Source: Perkinsela sp. pyNocScin1
Lineage: Eukaryota; Euglenozoa; Kinetoplastea; Prokinetoplastida; Perkinselidae
DNA length: 64,000 bases
Assembly (NCBI GenBank): GCA_964019655.1
Contig: CAXHTR010000008.1
Location: forward strand, 310,001 to 374,000
Reading direction: 5' to 3'
Shown: positions 45,443-55,020 of the stretch, in pieces
Layout: every line of letters starts with the position of its first letter
Numbering within the stretch: the stretch's first letter is position 1
Notes under the pieces: model-generated
Told to the model about the DNA's origin: nothing
The model's input: the letters and a program-made list of their open reading frames with translations, nothing else
Database searches by the model: none
Program-made: the position numbers and the translations under genes

Positions 45443-48007
45443 CTAGAGGGACTTTGCGCCGGAGGCGTACCGGCAGTGGACCTCCTCGCGCGCGGCTAAG
45501 AAATGGAAGAAGCGCCTCCACTCGACGAAGATCTTCTCCCGATGCGCGCGGCGATCGCACACTGCCCAGTACGCTACCCATCGGCTGTATAGCTTCGGAA
45601 AGTCTATAGACCTGTAATCCGACTCGCGCATGACGATGCCCAGCTTTCGTGGGAGATACAAGCTACTCGTTATGCGATCGAAGCCGATAAGCACTGTGGC
45701 GTGGTCAATGCTCTGCGTTTCCGCTGATAATGGCGCACATCGCTTGCCTCGCTTTTGGGTTCGCTGCGATGCCAACTGGCTCCGGTACGCATTCTCAGCT
45801 TCAACAACCCGAGAAGCGCCCTCGAACGGGACGTACATGAGCCCTGCAACTGGCTGCAGGCAGGCAAAGTGCGTTTCCAGTGATTTTGAGGCCTGCAGGA
45901 CCTTCACCACCGAGTCGTGCGGAAACTTCAGCATCGACTGCGCCCACCAGCTCGCTTTGAGCGACTTGATGCGCAGGACGTGCGCTTGCGCATTCGCTAC
46001 AGCATCGGTGGTGTCTCCGGTGAGAAATCGATGCAGGAGCATCGCCTTGTTTTCACACCGCTGCATCGCATCTTCGTGCTGGCGAAAAAGCCTGTAAAGC
46101 ACCTGTGGCATGAGCATATCGAAGTCGCCGTAGGAGTTCCTCGGAATGCCATTCGCAAGCGGTGCGTCAGTGTCGCGCTCGCGTTTTTCAAACGAATACT
46201 TCTCGAGCTGCCACCGACCGTACATTGCTGGGCACTGGCACACGGCTCTTTTCGCTTTGGAAGATAACTTGTCATTGGTCTTGGAACCTTTCTCGTGCAG
46301 CGTGCACTTCTTCTTGTGCACAATGGTGATCGGCGTTTCCTCGCGCCGTGGGACGAGCTGATTCCGAGCCAGCCACTCGCTCGATGCGCGTATCGGGAGG
46401 ATAGCCCCTCTGAAAAAAACGATAGCGTTTTTGAGGACGCCCGCGATAGCGTGGGTGTTGCGCGGTATCGCATTGACCCAAGCAAAGTCAGGTGGTGGGC
46501 GGGTGCTCGTCACATACACAGGCGGTCCGCTGCCGTCTACCTGTATGCGGATGGTCTCGCGGGGGCGCAGAAAGGCCTGCGAGACGTACACGGGGTGGCT
46601 CTTCGTCGCTTGGAGCGAAGTGGGGAAGGCGTACATTTTCACTTGCATTCGATGCATGCGCTCCAGCTCGGCGGTGCTGCCGAGGTAGCGGTCGCTGGGG
46701 TCGACGGCCCGGTAGATGATTTTCGCGAGGTATTCGCTGTTTTCTTTCGATTTATTCGATTTAACACTCTTTTTCATTTTCGCGGGGTTTTCAGCACTTT
46801 GGGCTCGAAATGCATCCCAGTCAACGCAGAGTGCGGTGTACTGCACTGCGCGCACGCTGACAAAGAGCGTATCCATTCGATTCTTTTGAAAACGTGCAAT
46901 ACAGTTGCTTTCATCAAGAGTATCCGCTTCATCGTCGCTCGAGTCAGAAAATCCCAAGTCCTGCAGGGAAACGTCGACCCGCTTGAGCTTTCTCGACGTG
47001 TATGAACGGCAGAGATCGGAGGTATACTTTGGTGTGACGTCTGTTGCGTAGAGTTTCAAATCGATTGGATCGCTCGAAAATTCGAGTAATTCATCTTGCA
47101 AAGGCGCTGTTCGCTTCAGCTTCTTTGCCTTCGTCGTACTTTCTTCTTCGCATTTTCTACGCATCGAAGCGGCAGAGCCGACGGCTATGCTGTACGCACT
47201 TCCCCAAGAGAAGTGCACGCTATTCAGGGACCCGTCGGCGCGCCGATAAAGGGAAGGCAAGACGGAAATCCATCGCATCGATTCTGCGCAGTATAGCTCA
47301 ACCCACAGACACAGACTGCATGAGGGCTCCTTTGCATCGAAAGCAGTGTGTCGGTGCACGCCGTGCGCATCGTGATGGTCCCACATGCACTCGCGGAGAA
47401 TGTTTCCTGCAGCATCAGCGCCAAAGCACAAACGCGTCGGAATAGAGCGCTCGAGGCATTCCACGACAAAAGACACAAGGTATGGGCAAGTCCCGTCGAT
47501 TGGCGGTGCGGTGCTATCCGCCTGATAGGCTTGTGCTAAAGCTTCTTTTGCCCAAGCGACAAGCGCTGTGTCGCTTGTCTGTTCTTCCGTTTGTGTGATG
47601 GCGTCCTTCATAGTCGTCCACGGCAGAGATTTCTTGGGCGCTGGGCTTCCTTCGCCGTTCTGTGACTTTATCCAATCTTCAGCTGCTCGCCACAACATAT
47701 CTGCATAGGACTGGGCAGCAGTGGTTCCGGACCGACTTTGCGCCCGCTTTTTGGAAGGCGCGTGCGATCGAAGATTTCGAACTTCAGCCGCAAAGAGTGT
47801 GAGTGCACTGTACATGTGCATAACACTGAGCGTGCTTGCTGTCAGACACCACTTTGGGTACGCATTGATATCACCCACTCGCACAGTATCTTCCTTGGAA
47901 TGCGTGCTCGATACGGAGATCTGCTGGGAAGGGCCTGCAGGCCTACTCGTATGCTTTTCGATGATCGGCGAGATCTCTTCCCAGATCTCATCATCCGTGC
48001 TCGACAT
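45443..48007 (-). CDS. XPC / Rad4 DNA damage recognition protein
   Basis: 854 residues. The transglutaminase-like region has CLWVELYCAESMRWISVLPS, the HVWxEV...WxxVD block. The beta-hairpin domains follow: BHD1 with HPVYVSQAFLRPRETIR, and BHD3 with GIPRNSYGDFDMLMPQ, which matches the PRNxxGNxxVxxP core of Rad4. The N-terminal third is low-complexity and helical. XPC starts global genome nucleotide excision repair by flipping out damaged pairs. Long acidic and basic loops enlarge it. Confidence 0.85.
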   Translation of the reverse strand: MSSTDDEIWEEISPIIEKHTSRPAGPSQQISVSSTHSKEDTVRVGDINAYPKWCLTASTLSVMHMYSALTLFAAEVRNLRSHAPSKKRAQSRSGTTAAQSYADMLWRAAEDWIKSQNGEGSPAPKKSLPWTTMKDAITQTEEQTSDTALVAWAKEALAQAYQADSTAPPIDGTCPYLVSFVVECLERSIPTRLCFGADAAGNILRECMWDHHDAHGVHRHTAFDAKEPSCSLCLWVELYCAESMRWISVLPSLYRRADGSLNSVHFSWGSAYSIAVGSAASMRRKCEEESTTKAKKLKRTAPLQDELLEFSSDPIDLKLYATDVTPKYTSDLCRSYTSRKLKRVDVSLQDLGFSDSSDDEADTLDESNCIARFQKNRMDTLFVSVRAVQYTALCVDWDAFRAQSAENPAKMKKSVKSNKSKENSEYLAKIIYRAVDPSDRYLGSTAELERMHRMQVKMYAFPTSLQATKSHPVYVSQAFLRPRETIRIQVDGSGPPVYVTSTRPPPDFAWVNAIPRNTHAIAGVLKNAIVFFRGAILPIRASSEWLARNQLVPRREETPITIVHKKKCTLHEKGSKTNDKLSSKAKRAVCQCPAMYGRWQLEKYSFEKRERDTDAPLANGIPRNSYGDFDMLMPQVLYRLFRQHEDAMQRCENKAMLLHRFLTGDTTDAVANAQAHVLRIKSLKASWWAQSMLKFPHDSVVKVLQASKSLETHFACLQPVAGLMYVPFEGASRVVEAENAYRSQLASQRTQKRGKRCAPLSAETQSIDHATVLIGFDRITSSLYLPRKLGIVMRESDYRSIDFPKLYSRWVAYWAVCDRRAHREKIFVEWRRFFHFLAAREEVHCRYASGAKSL

Positions 48008-48495
48008 TCGTACGCTAGAGGAGGGATGACATTAAAAGGCAAAGATAGGGCTGAGTAATCTTGAATTTAATTCGAATGACTATCACTATGCAAATTCAGA
48101 GCACTCCAGGAGCACGAACTATTGCGATCTAGGGGCACCGAGATAAACTATAAAGCTGACTGAAGCAGTGAAATGCGTCGGCTAATCCGCCGCATTTAAA
48201 GCCCTTCTAGAAATGGAATGACGCTAAAATATGTAACAAAAGGTGGAAGTATTGTGAGATCTACTGACGCAGCAATCCCCTTTCGCTCGGGCCGAGGCGC
48301 TCAACCAAATTTCTAGTGACACTATTATTTTGATGGTTTTTTATTTTGTGCCGTGCTCATACGATCGTTCCATTATATCAAAAAATGAATAAAACGCTTT
48401 CATCAGTATGCGGAAATTGATGTGGCAGCTAGCACAAAAAATTGTATCTACAGCGCCCTACGGCATGTAATTACGATACAAATGCAAGAATAATT
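48008..48495 (-). other. Spacer between two - strand genes
   Basis: 488 bases, longer than most spacers here. I see no frame, tRNA or repeat apart from the UGUAGAUA element at 48445-48452. Confidence 0.5.
48445..48452 (-). promoter_or_regulatory. UGUANAUA element 3' of the mitochondrial repeat protein
   Basis: TATCTACA on the + strand reads TGTAGATA on the - strand, about 43 bases past the stop of the gene at 48496-52281. Confidence 0.4.
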
Positions 48496-51400
48496 TTACA
48501 AACTTTCCTCGTCAGTTTCAATCAGCTCTATAAAGTCCGGCGGCGTGTCCCACGAGACGAGCCGCGGCGTGAGCGCGTAGAAATCCGGTAGCGCGGTCTT
48601 CAGCACATGGATGCACGCCATTTTGAGGCTGTTGGCCTTGGTGCTGCAGGAGCACCCAGCCAGGAATATACGCTTCGTGGCAATCTCTGCGGCCTGGGGC
48701 TCCTGGCTCCACTCTCTGTCCCATAGCGAGGCCGACTCAGGCTCGCTCTCGGCCGAGACGCGCGAGCGGTGTTGAATGACACCGTAGAGCATCGTCGTCC
48801 ACGCTTCGTCAGTCTTGTTCGTGCCGACCATGAGCTCAATGCCGTACTGAAGCTTGAGCCCGTACTTGAGCAGCGCCTCTGGAAGCTGCCGCGAGCCGGG
48901 ACAGTACCCGTAATTCTCGTTCATGCGGTGATACACCTCGCGCACCGGCGAAATGTTCCCCGACGGCTTCTCGTCCGCTTTGACGAGCGGTTCCAGCGAT
49001 CTGTCATCTGCTGTGTCCGCATTTTCACTCAGTGCGTGCCGAATCCTGTCGATCTGCGATATTCCCATGGCTGCGCTGAGGGTTTCGTACGCCTTGAAAA
49101 TAGAGTAAATTTGAGAGGGTGACTCTGTAGACACCAAAAGTGCTCGCCGGTCACCATCGGTCTTGTAGAGCGACGCACGGAAGACCTTGCCCTCGCGTAC
49201 GACCTCTTCGACGGGCGTAAAGTAGGCACTGAGCGCAAAGGCCACCCGCAGGTGCGTGAGGTGGCAGGGCGCGTCGACAGCTATCGGCAGCGCTTCTGTG
49301 CACTGCAGGACCGGTGTCATATGCACCGACTGCTCGCTCTGCAGGTCATGCATGACTTCGAGAGCCGCGCTAAGGCCATCCGCTTCACTCTTCAAAATTA
49401 TCTCTGGGTAGACATCTGGGAAGAGCTGGACAAGGGCAGAGGCATAGAGTCGCTTGAGGCAGTTCTTGCGCGACACGTCGGAGCGCACAGACGCGATCAA
49501 CGCGGGCGAGCTTTCGGTCCGTATGTCGGCGGCAGAGAAGTCATAGACCCCGGCAGGTGTTTCAGCCTCGCGCTTGGGCGCATTGGTGCTCTGCTGCGCC
49601 ATCGCTTCAGTGCCGTTCTCGAGGAACGACGGTTCCAATGATACAAAGCATTTTGCGCTCCACGACGGACGCTTATTGATAAGATCTGACTCAATCGTGA
49701 CCCGCAGATCGTACCCGTATTGTGATCGCATGAGTGCTCGCACGAGGCTGCCGAGGCCCGCGACGCATAGCGCATTTACGCTCAGGCTGTGCTGCACGAG
49801 CGGGACGTTCGCAAAGGGCTTGTTTGCGATGAGGCCGCGAATAAAATCTACCCGCATATGCTTGCGGCAGAACTCAGACTCGGTTGCGAGGAACTTGTAG
49901 AGCGTGAGCATTGACTTCAGCGGGTACTGCGACGTCGTGCTCGCAATAACTGTCTTCTCACCGATGCTCTGGAGCGCGACGCGCGTTGCTTTGGTCGCCA
50001 GCTGGCTGTCTTGTGGTACCTCAGTCACGCTTTCGACGAGTGGACGCAGATTCAACCGCGCAGCTTTCTGCACGCAAGAGCGAAGGAGTGAGAGGTTACA
50101 CGACGTGTCCGTGCGCTCGCCACCTGCTGCGTCGCGGCCACGAGGCAGGGACGGCCTTCGCTTATTGACAAGAAAGAGGTTGTGGATGATTGCGCTCAGA
50201 GACTCACGGTCGTGCAGGCTCTCGCGCACGGAGTCGAGCGTGCTGGCGATTAATGGCTCTTTCGCTGCCACAGCCTGGCGCAACTCTTCTTCCACGTTTG
50301 CCGTATCGCTCTTGCGTGTGGCTGCGTCGTGCGACCGCTGCGCGTTCCGCTCTTCGATTTGGCACTTTTCCTGGTTGACAAGAACGAACCGCACAAACTC
50401 GCAGAGACGGCTCGGGAAATAGATCTGGGCAACGAGGCAGCACGCTTGCAGGACCCCAGCGCTCTTGCGTCTGGAAAATACCTGCGCGAGCTGCGTTTGG
50501 CTCTCTTGTGTGCTTGTACTCCGCGAAGGACCCACAACTGCGGATTCCTCCTCTTCAAGGAAATCGAGCGAGAGGTTGCTGTCGGTGCTTTCCGGTGCGG
50601 CATCAGCATTCAGCGCGTCGTGTGACCTTCGGGCAAGAACCCGGACGACATAGAACGTTGACAAGTTCATTCGAATTCGTTCGATACTGACGGAAATCTT
50701 TGACCCTCGCAGTGATTCTGGGAGTCCCACAGTCTCCTCTTGAAAGAGGTCGCCGAGCATGCGAACCATCGTCGGTGTCGAAGTCTGTAAAAGCGGATCC
50801 CCCTCCTCCTCTTGCTTGCTCACTGTATGGTATACTTCTGTTGCTATGGAGTGGTTCGGAATGCTCACGACGACGCCCCCAGCGACAATCGGCGATGACT
50901 TGGTATACCAATCGAGCTCCTGCACTGCTTTGAACATTTCTGGGAAGAACGTGACTATGGCAAGGAGCGCGCATTGCTTGATCGACTCCTTCTTTGACTT
51001 TGCTGTGAAAGAAAAAAATGTCATTGCGGTGCTTTTGTTTTGAAGATTCTCGAGCCGCATGATTTTCTCGGCCAAGCCCCTCTCAACGAGGTACAGCAGG
51101 TTGCAAGTGATCTCTCGACGGTCAACGTTTGTCATCGCGATGATCTTGCGTCCGTAGAATTTCTTCACAAAGAGTGTCAAGCAGCCGAGCGCGTTCAGCG
51201 ATGGCGAGAGCTTGAGGCCATCGTCTTTCTCGATGAATTCGCTATATGCATGGAACAGGCCGATGTCGATATGTTTGAGCGACTCAGCGTACAGCGCGTG
51301 CCATGACAGAAACGGTGAAGGCGTCAGCGCCGCAATGGTTGTGCGCTCAGCTTGTCCGTTCGTGATTGTGTCGATGTGCACGCAAGAGATGTAGAGGGGG

Positions 51401-52281
51401 GCTTTGCACTCCGCCCACTCGATTTCCTTTTTGGAGAAAATTGTCGGGAGAATGACGCACTTCGCGGAATTTTCCTGTAGCTTTGCGACGAAGCTTTCGT
51501 ACTCTGCGTGTGAATTAATTCTTTTGATATCTTCTGAAATTCCACGTCGAATCAAAGCGGCAAGGCTATGGGCAACGAAGAAATGACCCATGCCATTGTT
51601 TTTCTTCAGATATGCTGTCTCGGACAGAAGGTGCAGGGCGTGAATGAGAGGCTCAGCGAAGTCGACTTGAGAGAGCTGAAAATCAGATTCAATGAGGGAT
51701 TCATACGCATCTGGGAAAAGTATTCGGAGCGCCGTTAGGTAAGCCTTGTAGAAGAATGCGACACGGTCAGTATCGTTCTCCATCAGATGCGAGTTGCTCA
51801 GAATAAGGCCAGGCTGCCCCGCACGTGATGATTGGAGAAGAGCTTGACTACCCTGCATAATATCAGCCATGGGCCGAGCATTGCGCTGCGTGAAGCGCAA
51901 GAGCAGAACGCATTTGTCGGTTTCATTCGGACTTTCCCCGGCGGATGCATCGCTGAGATAGATTGGTGTTTTCGTCTCTGTCTGAAGGGTCTTTTTTGTG
52001 AATGGACAATCAAATACTGACAGGGCTGTCTGAAACCCGTCTGCAGTGGCTGCTCGATGCTCTGACTTATTTTCTGCGCCCATGATCTCCGAGACAAAGA
52101 GTCCATAGTAGAAGAAGCCTTCATCTTTGTACTCAATAAAGTATGACTTTTGAATGCTTTTTCGCTGCGCTGTGAGCACATCAATATTTGCATGCACTCT
52201 GCCAAGCTCCTTGTTGAAGATCCCATATGCTGATGCGTATCTTGTATGTGCAGAGCGGCGGAGAAGACAGAGCCGAAGCAT
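48496..52281 (-). CDS. Large predicted mitochondrial protein with dsRBD-like repeats
   Basis: 1261 residues with a presequence-like start (MLRLCLLRRSAHTRYASAYG). At least five times a segment ends in a helix of the form (A/K)xxxALxxLFPDxY: near residues 177-195, 433-452, 608-625, 940-958 and 1217-1235. Each is preceded by a beta-type stretch; the clearest are KFYGRKIIAMTN... to AKSKKESIKQCALLAI, and KYGLKLQYGIELMVG... to STKANSLKMACIHVLK. That is the layout of double-stranded RNA-binding domains (alpha-beta-beta-beta-alpha). No helicase or nuclease domain is seen. I infer a mitochondrial RNA-binding scaffold, perhaps in editing or mitoribosome assembly; the exact kinetoplastid family is not known to me. 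Confidence 0.75.
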   Translation of the reverse strand: MLRLCLLRRSAHTRYASAYGIFNKELGRVHANIDVLTAQRKSIQKSYFIEYKDEGFFYYGLFVSEIMGAENKSEHRAATADGFQTALSVFDCPFTKKTLQTETKTPIYLSDASAGESPNETDKCVLLLRFTQRNARPMADIMQGSQALLQSSRAGQPGLILSNSHLMENDTDRVAFFYKAYLTALRILFPDAYESLIESDFQLSQVDFAEPLIHALHLLSETAYLKKNNGMGHFFVAHSLAALIRRGISEDIKRINSHAEYESFVAKLQENSAKCVILPTIFSKKEIEWAECKAPLYISCVHIDTITNGQAERTTIAALTPSPFLSWHALYAESLKHIDIGLFHAYSEFIEKDDGLKLSPSLNALGCLTLFVKKFYGRKIIAMTNVDRREITCNLLYLVERGLAEKIMRLENLQNKSTAMTFFSFTAKSKKESIKQCALLAIVTFFPEMFKAVQELDWYTKSSPIVAGGVVVSIPNHSIATEVYHTVSKQEEEGDPLLQTSTPTMVRMLGDLFQEETVGLPESLRGSKISVSIERIRMNLSTFYVVRVLARRSHDALNADAAPESTDSNLSLDFLEEEESAVVGPSRSTSTQESQTQLAQVFSRRKSAGVLQACCLVAQIYFPSRLCEFVRFVLVNQEKCQIEERNAQRSHDAATRKSDTANVEEELRQAVAAKEPLIASTLDSVRESLHDRESLSAIIHNLFLVNKRRPSLPRGRDAAGGERTDTSCNLSLLRSCVQKAARLNLRPLVESVTEVPQDSQLATKATRVALQSIGEKTVIASTTSQYPLKSMLTLYKFLATESEFCRKHMRVDFIRGLIANKPFANVPLVQHSLSVNALCVAGLGSLVRALMRSQYGYDLRVTIESDLINKRPSWSAKCFVSLEPSFLENGTEAMAQQSTNAPKREAETPAGVYDFSAADIRTESSPALIASVRSDVSRKNCLKRLYASALVQLFPDVYPEIILKSEADGLSAALEVMHDLQSEQSVHMTPVLQCTEALPIAVDAPCHLTHLRVAFALSAYFTPVEEVVREGKVFRASLYKTDGDRRALLVSTESPSQIYSIFKAYETLSAAMGISQIDRIRHALSENADTADDRSLEPLVKADEKPSGNISPVREVYHRMNENYGYCPGSRQLPEALLKYGLKLQYGIELMVGTNKTDEAWTTMLYGVIQHRSRVSAESEPESASLWDREWSQEPQAAEIATKRIFLAGCSCSTKANSLKMACIHVLKTALPDFYALTPRLVSWDTPPDFIELIETDEESL

Positions 52282-52353
52282 GGTATAAACAAATATGTAT
52301 TATGGGCGTACATACAAGGTGAAAATAGTTGAAAAGCGAATACACGACAAAGC

Positions 52354-53550
52354 TTAAATGTTGACCGTCAGGCCCTCTTTCTGGAAGCTCAGAAAAATTG
52401 GGTCGAGCATGCCCCGTAGCGTTGCTACGACCTTTTCATCAGCGCCTTCAACACTGCTGAAGTTCGACCGGACGGCAAAGCTCTGAATAGGGTTCCTATC
52501 AAACAGAACGTGAATCTGCGTTTTTGTGCGCTCGAATGAAGGCGAATTCCTCGATCGGCTTGGGGAGCTGTCGGGCGGACCATTTTCATGCAGGGCTTTC
52601 ATCAAAACCCAGCCTGCAGGTGGGAACGCACCTTGCTCATTCGTCATGGGTGTTTCGCATGCATGAATATGATCGCTGAGGCTTGAAACCTTGGGAACAT
52701 TTGCACACATTGGGAGGGGGCCAATCACAGTATGGCTCACTGGAATAGAATTGCTCTGTACATCTCTTTCTTTGCTGTAGGAGCTTCGAAGTAATGAAAT
52801 AGCTCCGAAGATTTCAGCCTCAGCTTCATGATAACCCAGTTTACGATGAGAAGTGAGCGCTTCGCTGTAATCCTTTTCTCGGAGGTTCGAATGCACTCTG
52901 CTCATACGGGACCAACGTAAGCACATGGACATGGCTAATGGGTCTAGATCACGCTGCACACGGTATGATGCGTGCTTTATGGGCGATTTGCTTTTGACAA
53001 TACTACTCGGTAAGCTACACTGCAGTGGGTGCTGATGCTCTTGTTTCATTTTGTTCACCACGTGCAGGGAAGCGCTGCTCGTGAGGCGCTCTCCTTCGAA
53101 CGCACTGTCATCGAGCATTGACCACGTAACGGGCTGTGCTGTGTTGCCGAGTGAGGTGGGGTATGTTTGCGCCTTTTCGCGACTGCACGTGATTCGCACT
53201 GCGGACTCAATATGAAAGTCACAGATTTTCATGCCAAAAGGGCAGAAAAAGGGCGTGTCCTTTACACAGCTATCTAAGTTGATCTCTATTCCGCTGATTT
53301 TCAGTGAAGCATCTCCTTTGTACTGGAAATACAGATCAATACACGCTTTGTCGTCGCACAAAGAGTTTATGCTATTGAGCCGCACCACAGGCGGGCTAGA
53401 GCCGAATTCAATATCTTCAATGACCATTTCTCCACGAACTGAGGAATTTTCGTTGTTTTTCATTGAGTTTCTGACAGAGTTCTGCATAGAGTCGATGATG
53501 GAATGCTTGATGGTGTCCCAGCTTTCAGGCCACGTCCATTGAAATGCCAT
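52354..53550 (-). CDS. SMP-domain protein, ERMES type (Mdm34/Mdm12-like)
   Basis: 398 residues. The first 130 residues read as the SMP lipid-transfer fold of ERMES subunits: MAFQWTWPESW, then GEMVIEDIEFGSSPPVVRL, and YFQYKGDASLKISGIEINLD. In Mdm34/Mdm12 these are MAF-x-FNW, (V)ELxxGTxPPExEI and Y-x-GDAxLxLxT. The end, IHVLFDRNPIQSFAVRSNFSSV, matches the closing strands. A long disordered insert of about 200 residues separates the halves. ERMES links ER and mitochondrial outer membranes for lipid exchange. Confidence 0.65.
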   Translation of the reverse strand: MAFQWTWPESWDTIKHSIIDSMQNSVRNSMKNNENSSVRGEMVIEDIEFGSSPPVVRLNSINSLCDDKACIDLYFQYKGDASLKISGIEINLDSCVKDTPFFCPFGMKICDFHIESAVRITCSREKAQTYPTSLGNTAQPVTWSMLDDSAFEGERLTSSASLHVVNKMKQEHQHPLQCSLPSSIVKSKSPIKHASYRVQRDLDPLAMSMCLRWSRMSRVHSNLREKDYSEALTSHRKLGYHEAEAEIFGAISLLRSSYSKERDVQSNSIPVSHTVIGPLPMCANVPKVSSLSDHIHACETPMTNEQGAFPPAGWVLMKALHENGPPDSSPSRSRNSPSFERTKTQIHVLFDRNPIQSFAVRSNFSSVEGADEKVVATLRGMLDPIFLSFQKEGLTVNI

Positions 53551-53656
53551 TATCCCGACACATGTAAAGCATGGGACTAGTGAAGCAAAAAATCATAAGC
53601 AGACAGATTTCTCCAAAAATTTGTAGTTGTATTGCGCATCGCAAACACTTCGTAAA

Positions 53657-54931
53657 TCACACATCAGGATACCCACCAGTCGCGATTAGCATCTCACTAT
53701 GTGTGCAAAAAGCTGGCAAGATCTTGACCGTAGAAGCGCTCGGCCTTTCGCGGGTATTGCTCGTTCTTCTCCAAATTGGAACTTCGAGCTCGCTTTGCTC
53801 CAGGATAGAAGGTTTTTTGCATGTTTCATCACCTCGAGACCTCTCCCACTGCCGCATTTCGCTTCGACATATTCGCAAGCTGTTAAACATTTCCTCGTGC
53901 AAAACTTGTGCCTCTTGTGACTCCTTCGTTTTGAAATCTTCAGATAGACGTACACTGCGGCAATGAATGGGCGCACACGTAGAAAATTGTTTTTTCATTG
54001 TAAGGCTATCGCTTAATGGTAGTTTTTCAAGCAAAGGCTCAAGAGAATCATGATCTTTTAGAGATGTATTCTGGAGCGGTAAGACATTGAAAAGTCTGAA
54101 CATGGCCTTTAGTATGCAGTCTGTGTCGCCCTGCAATGGCTGCGTCTCATATAATTGGGACATTGGATTATTCATTCGGATTAGAAAGCGATCATTCAGA
54201 TAATCGTCTTCCGCGAGAGCGAACCATCTTGGGAACTGCGTGCTGTACAAATATTCGTTTCGAAAGCCTCCACCTTCGACTTTCTCTGCAGATGCTTCAC
54301 CCTCACCATATGTTCTACGTAAAGATGGAGCATGCAGTGCGCTAGATTGTCGATAGTGCCTCACACGATACTCTCTATATGCCTTGCGCTTTTGCGCGGA
54401 AAGATTGGTTAGGCAGATTATCTTGCATCGAGATGACTTTGAGCATTGAACAAGTTTTCGGAACAGGGCGGTGAGAGCCGGTTTTCGATACAGCGATTTA
54501 ACGTTGCCTGATCGATATGGCAAGAATGGAACGGAAAATGTGGAGTTCAGGATGAGGATGAATGAACCATCTTTCGTTGCAATGGAGCTAGGGTCCCTCA
54601 AGGCATCTTTCTCGTTTCTGAGACTGTAGAGCGTTTGTAGATAGCTCAAAACTTCGAAAATGTCATCAATTGTGGTTGGGCAAGTGACTGTTAAATGTTT
54701 ATTTTCAACACCTTCCGAAGCACCGTAAGAGTCAGAATTTTCGATTCCGGGTACCCCAAAGCTTTTATTGTAGCTGTGCTCTGTGTCGATGCAGTACACA
54801 TGTCCTGAATTTTCAGATGACCAGTCCAAACACTTGGAAACCAAAGTGTGAACGAGCATCTTATTCACAACATTGGACTCTGTTATCAGCTCGAATAGGA
54901 CTTTCGAGTCGACAAGGAACTCCAAGTTCAT
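53657..54931 (-). CDS. RAD51 paralogue, XRCC2-like, with lost Walker A
   Basis: 424 residues. GHVYCIDTEHSYN, HLTVTCPTTIDDIFEVLSYL, then FILILNSTFSVPFLPY follow the XRCC2 order (FIDTDxxF, VxCxSSxxLLxxLxSLE, LLILDSLSAFYW). The segment before, VLFELITESNVVNKMLVHTL, sits where XRCC2 has the Walker A loop, but no GxxxxGK(T/S) is present, and Walker B has Asn for Asp. ATP binding is therefore unlikely. The C-terminal half has a basic stretch and no known domain. It would act in homologous recombination as a non-ATPase subunit. Confidence 0.5.
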   Translation of the reverse strand: MNLEFLVDSKVLFELITESNVVNKMLVHTLVSKCLDWSSENSGHVYCIDTEHSYNKSFGVPGIENSDSYGASEGVENKHLTVTCPTTIDDIFEVLSYLQTLYSLRNEKDALRDPSSIATKDGSFILILNSTFSVPFLPYRSGNVKSLYRKPALTALFRKLVQCSKSSRCKIICLTNLSAQKRKAYREYRVRHYRQSSALHAPSLRRTYGEGEASAEKVEGGGFRNEYLYSTQFPRWFALAEDDYLNDRFLIRMNNPMSQLYETQPLQGDTDCILKAMFRLFNVLPLQNTSLKDHDSLEPLLEKLPLSDSLTMKKQFSTCAPIHCRSVRLSEDFKTKESQEAQVLHEEMFNSLRICRSEMRQWERSRGDETCKKPSILEQSELEVPIWRRTSNTRERPSASTVKILPAFCTHSEMLIATGGYPDV

Positions 54932-55020
54932 ATCATTATTTATTTACTTTGAATATTGAACACGACAATATTATTCATCAGTGATTATGCCGCAATAATT
55001 GATTGATTTACGCAAACGAT

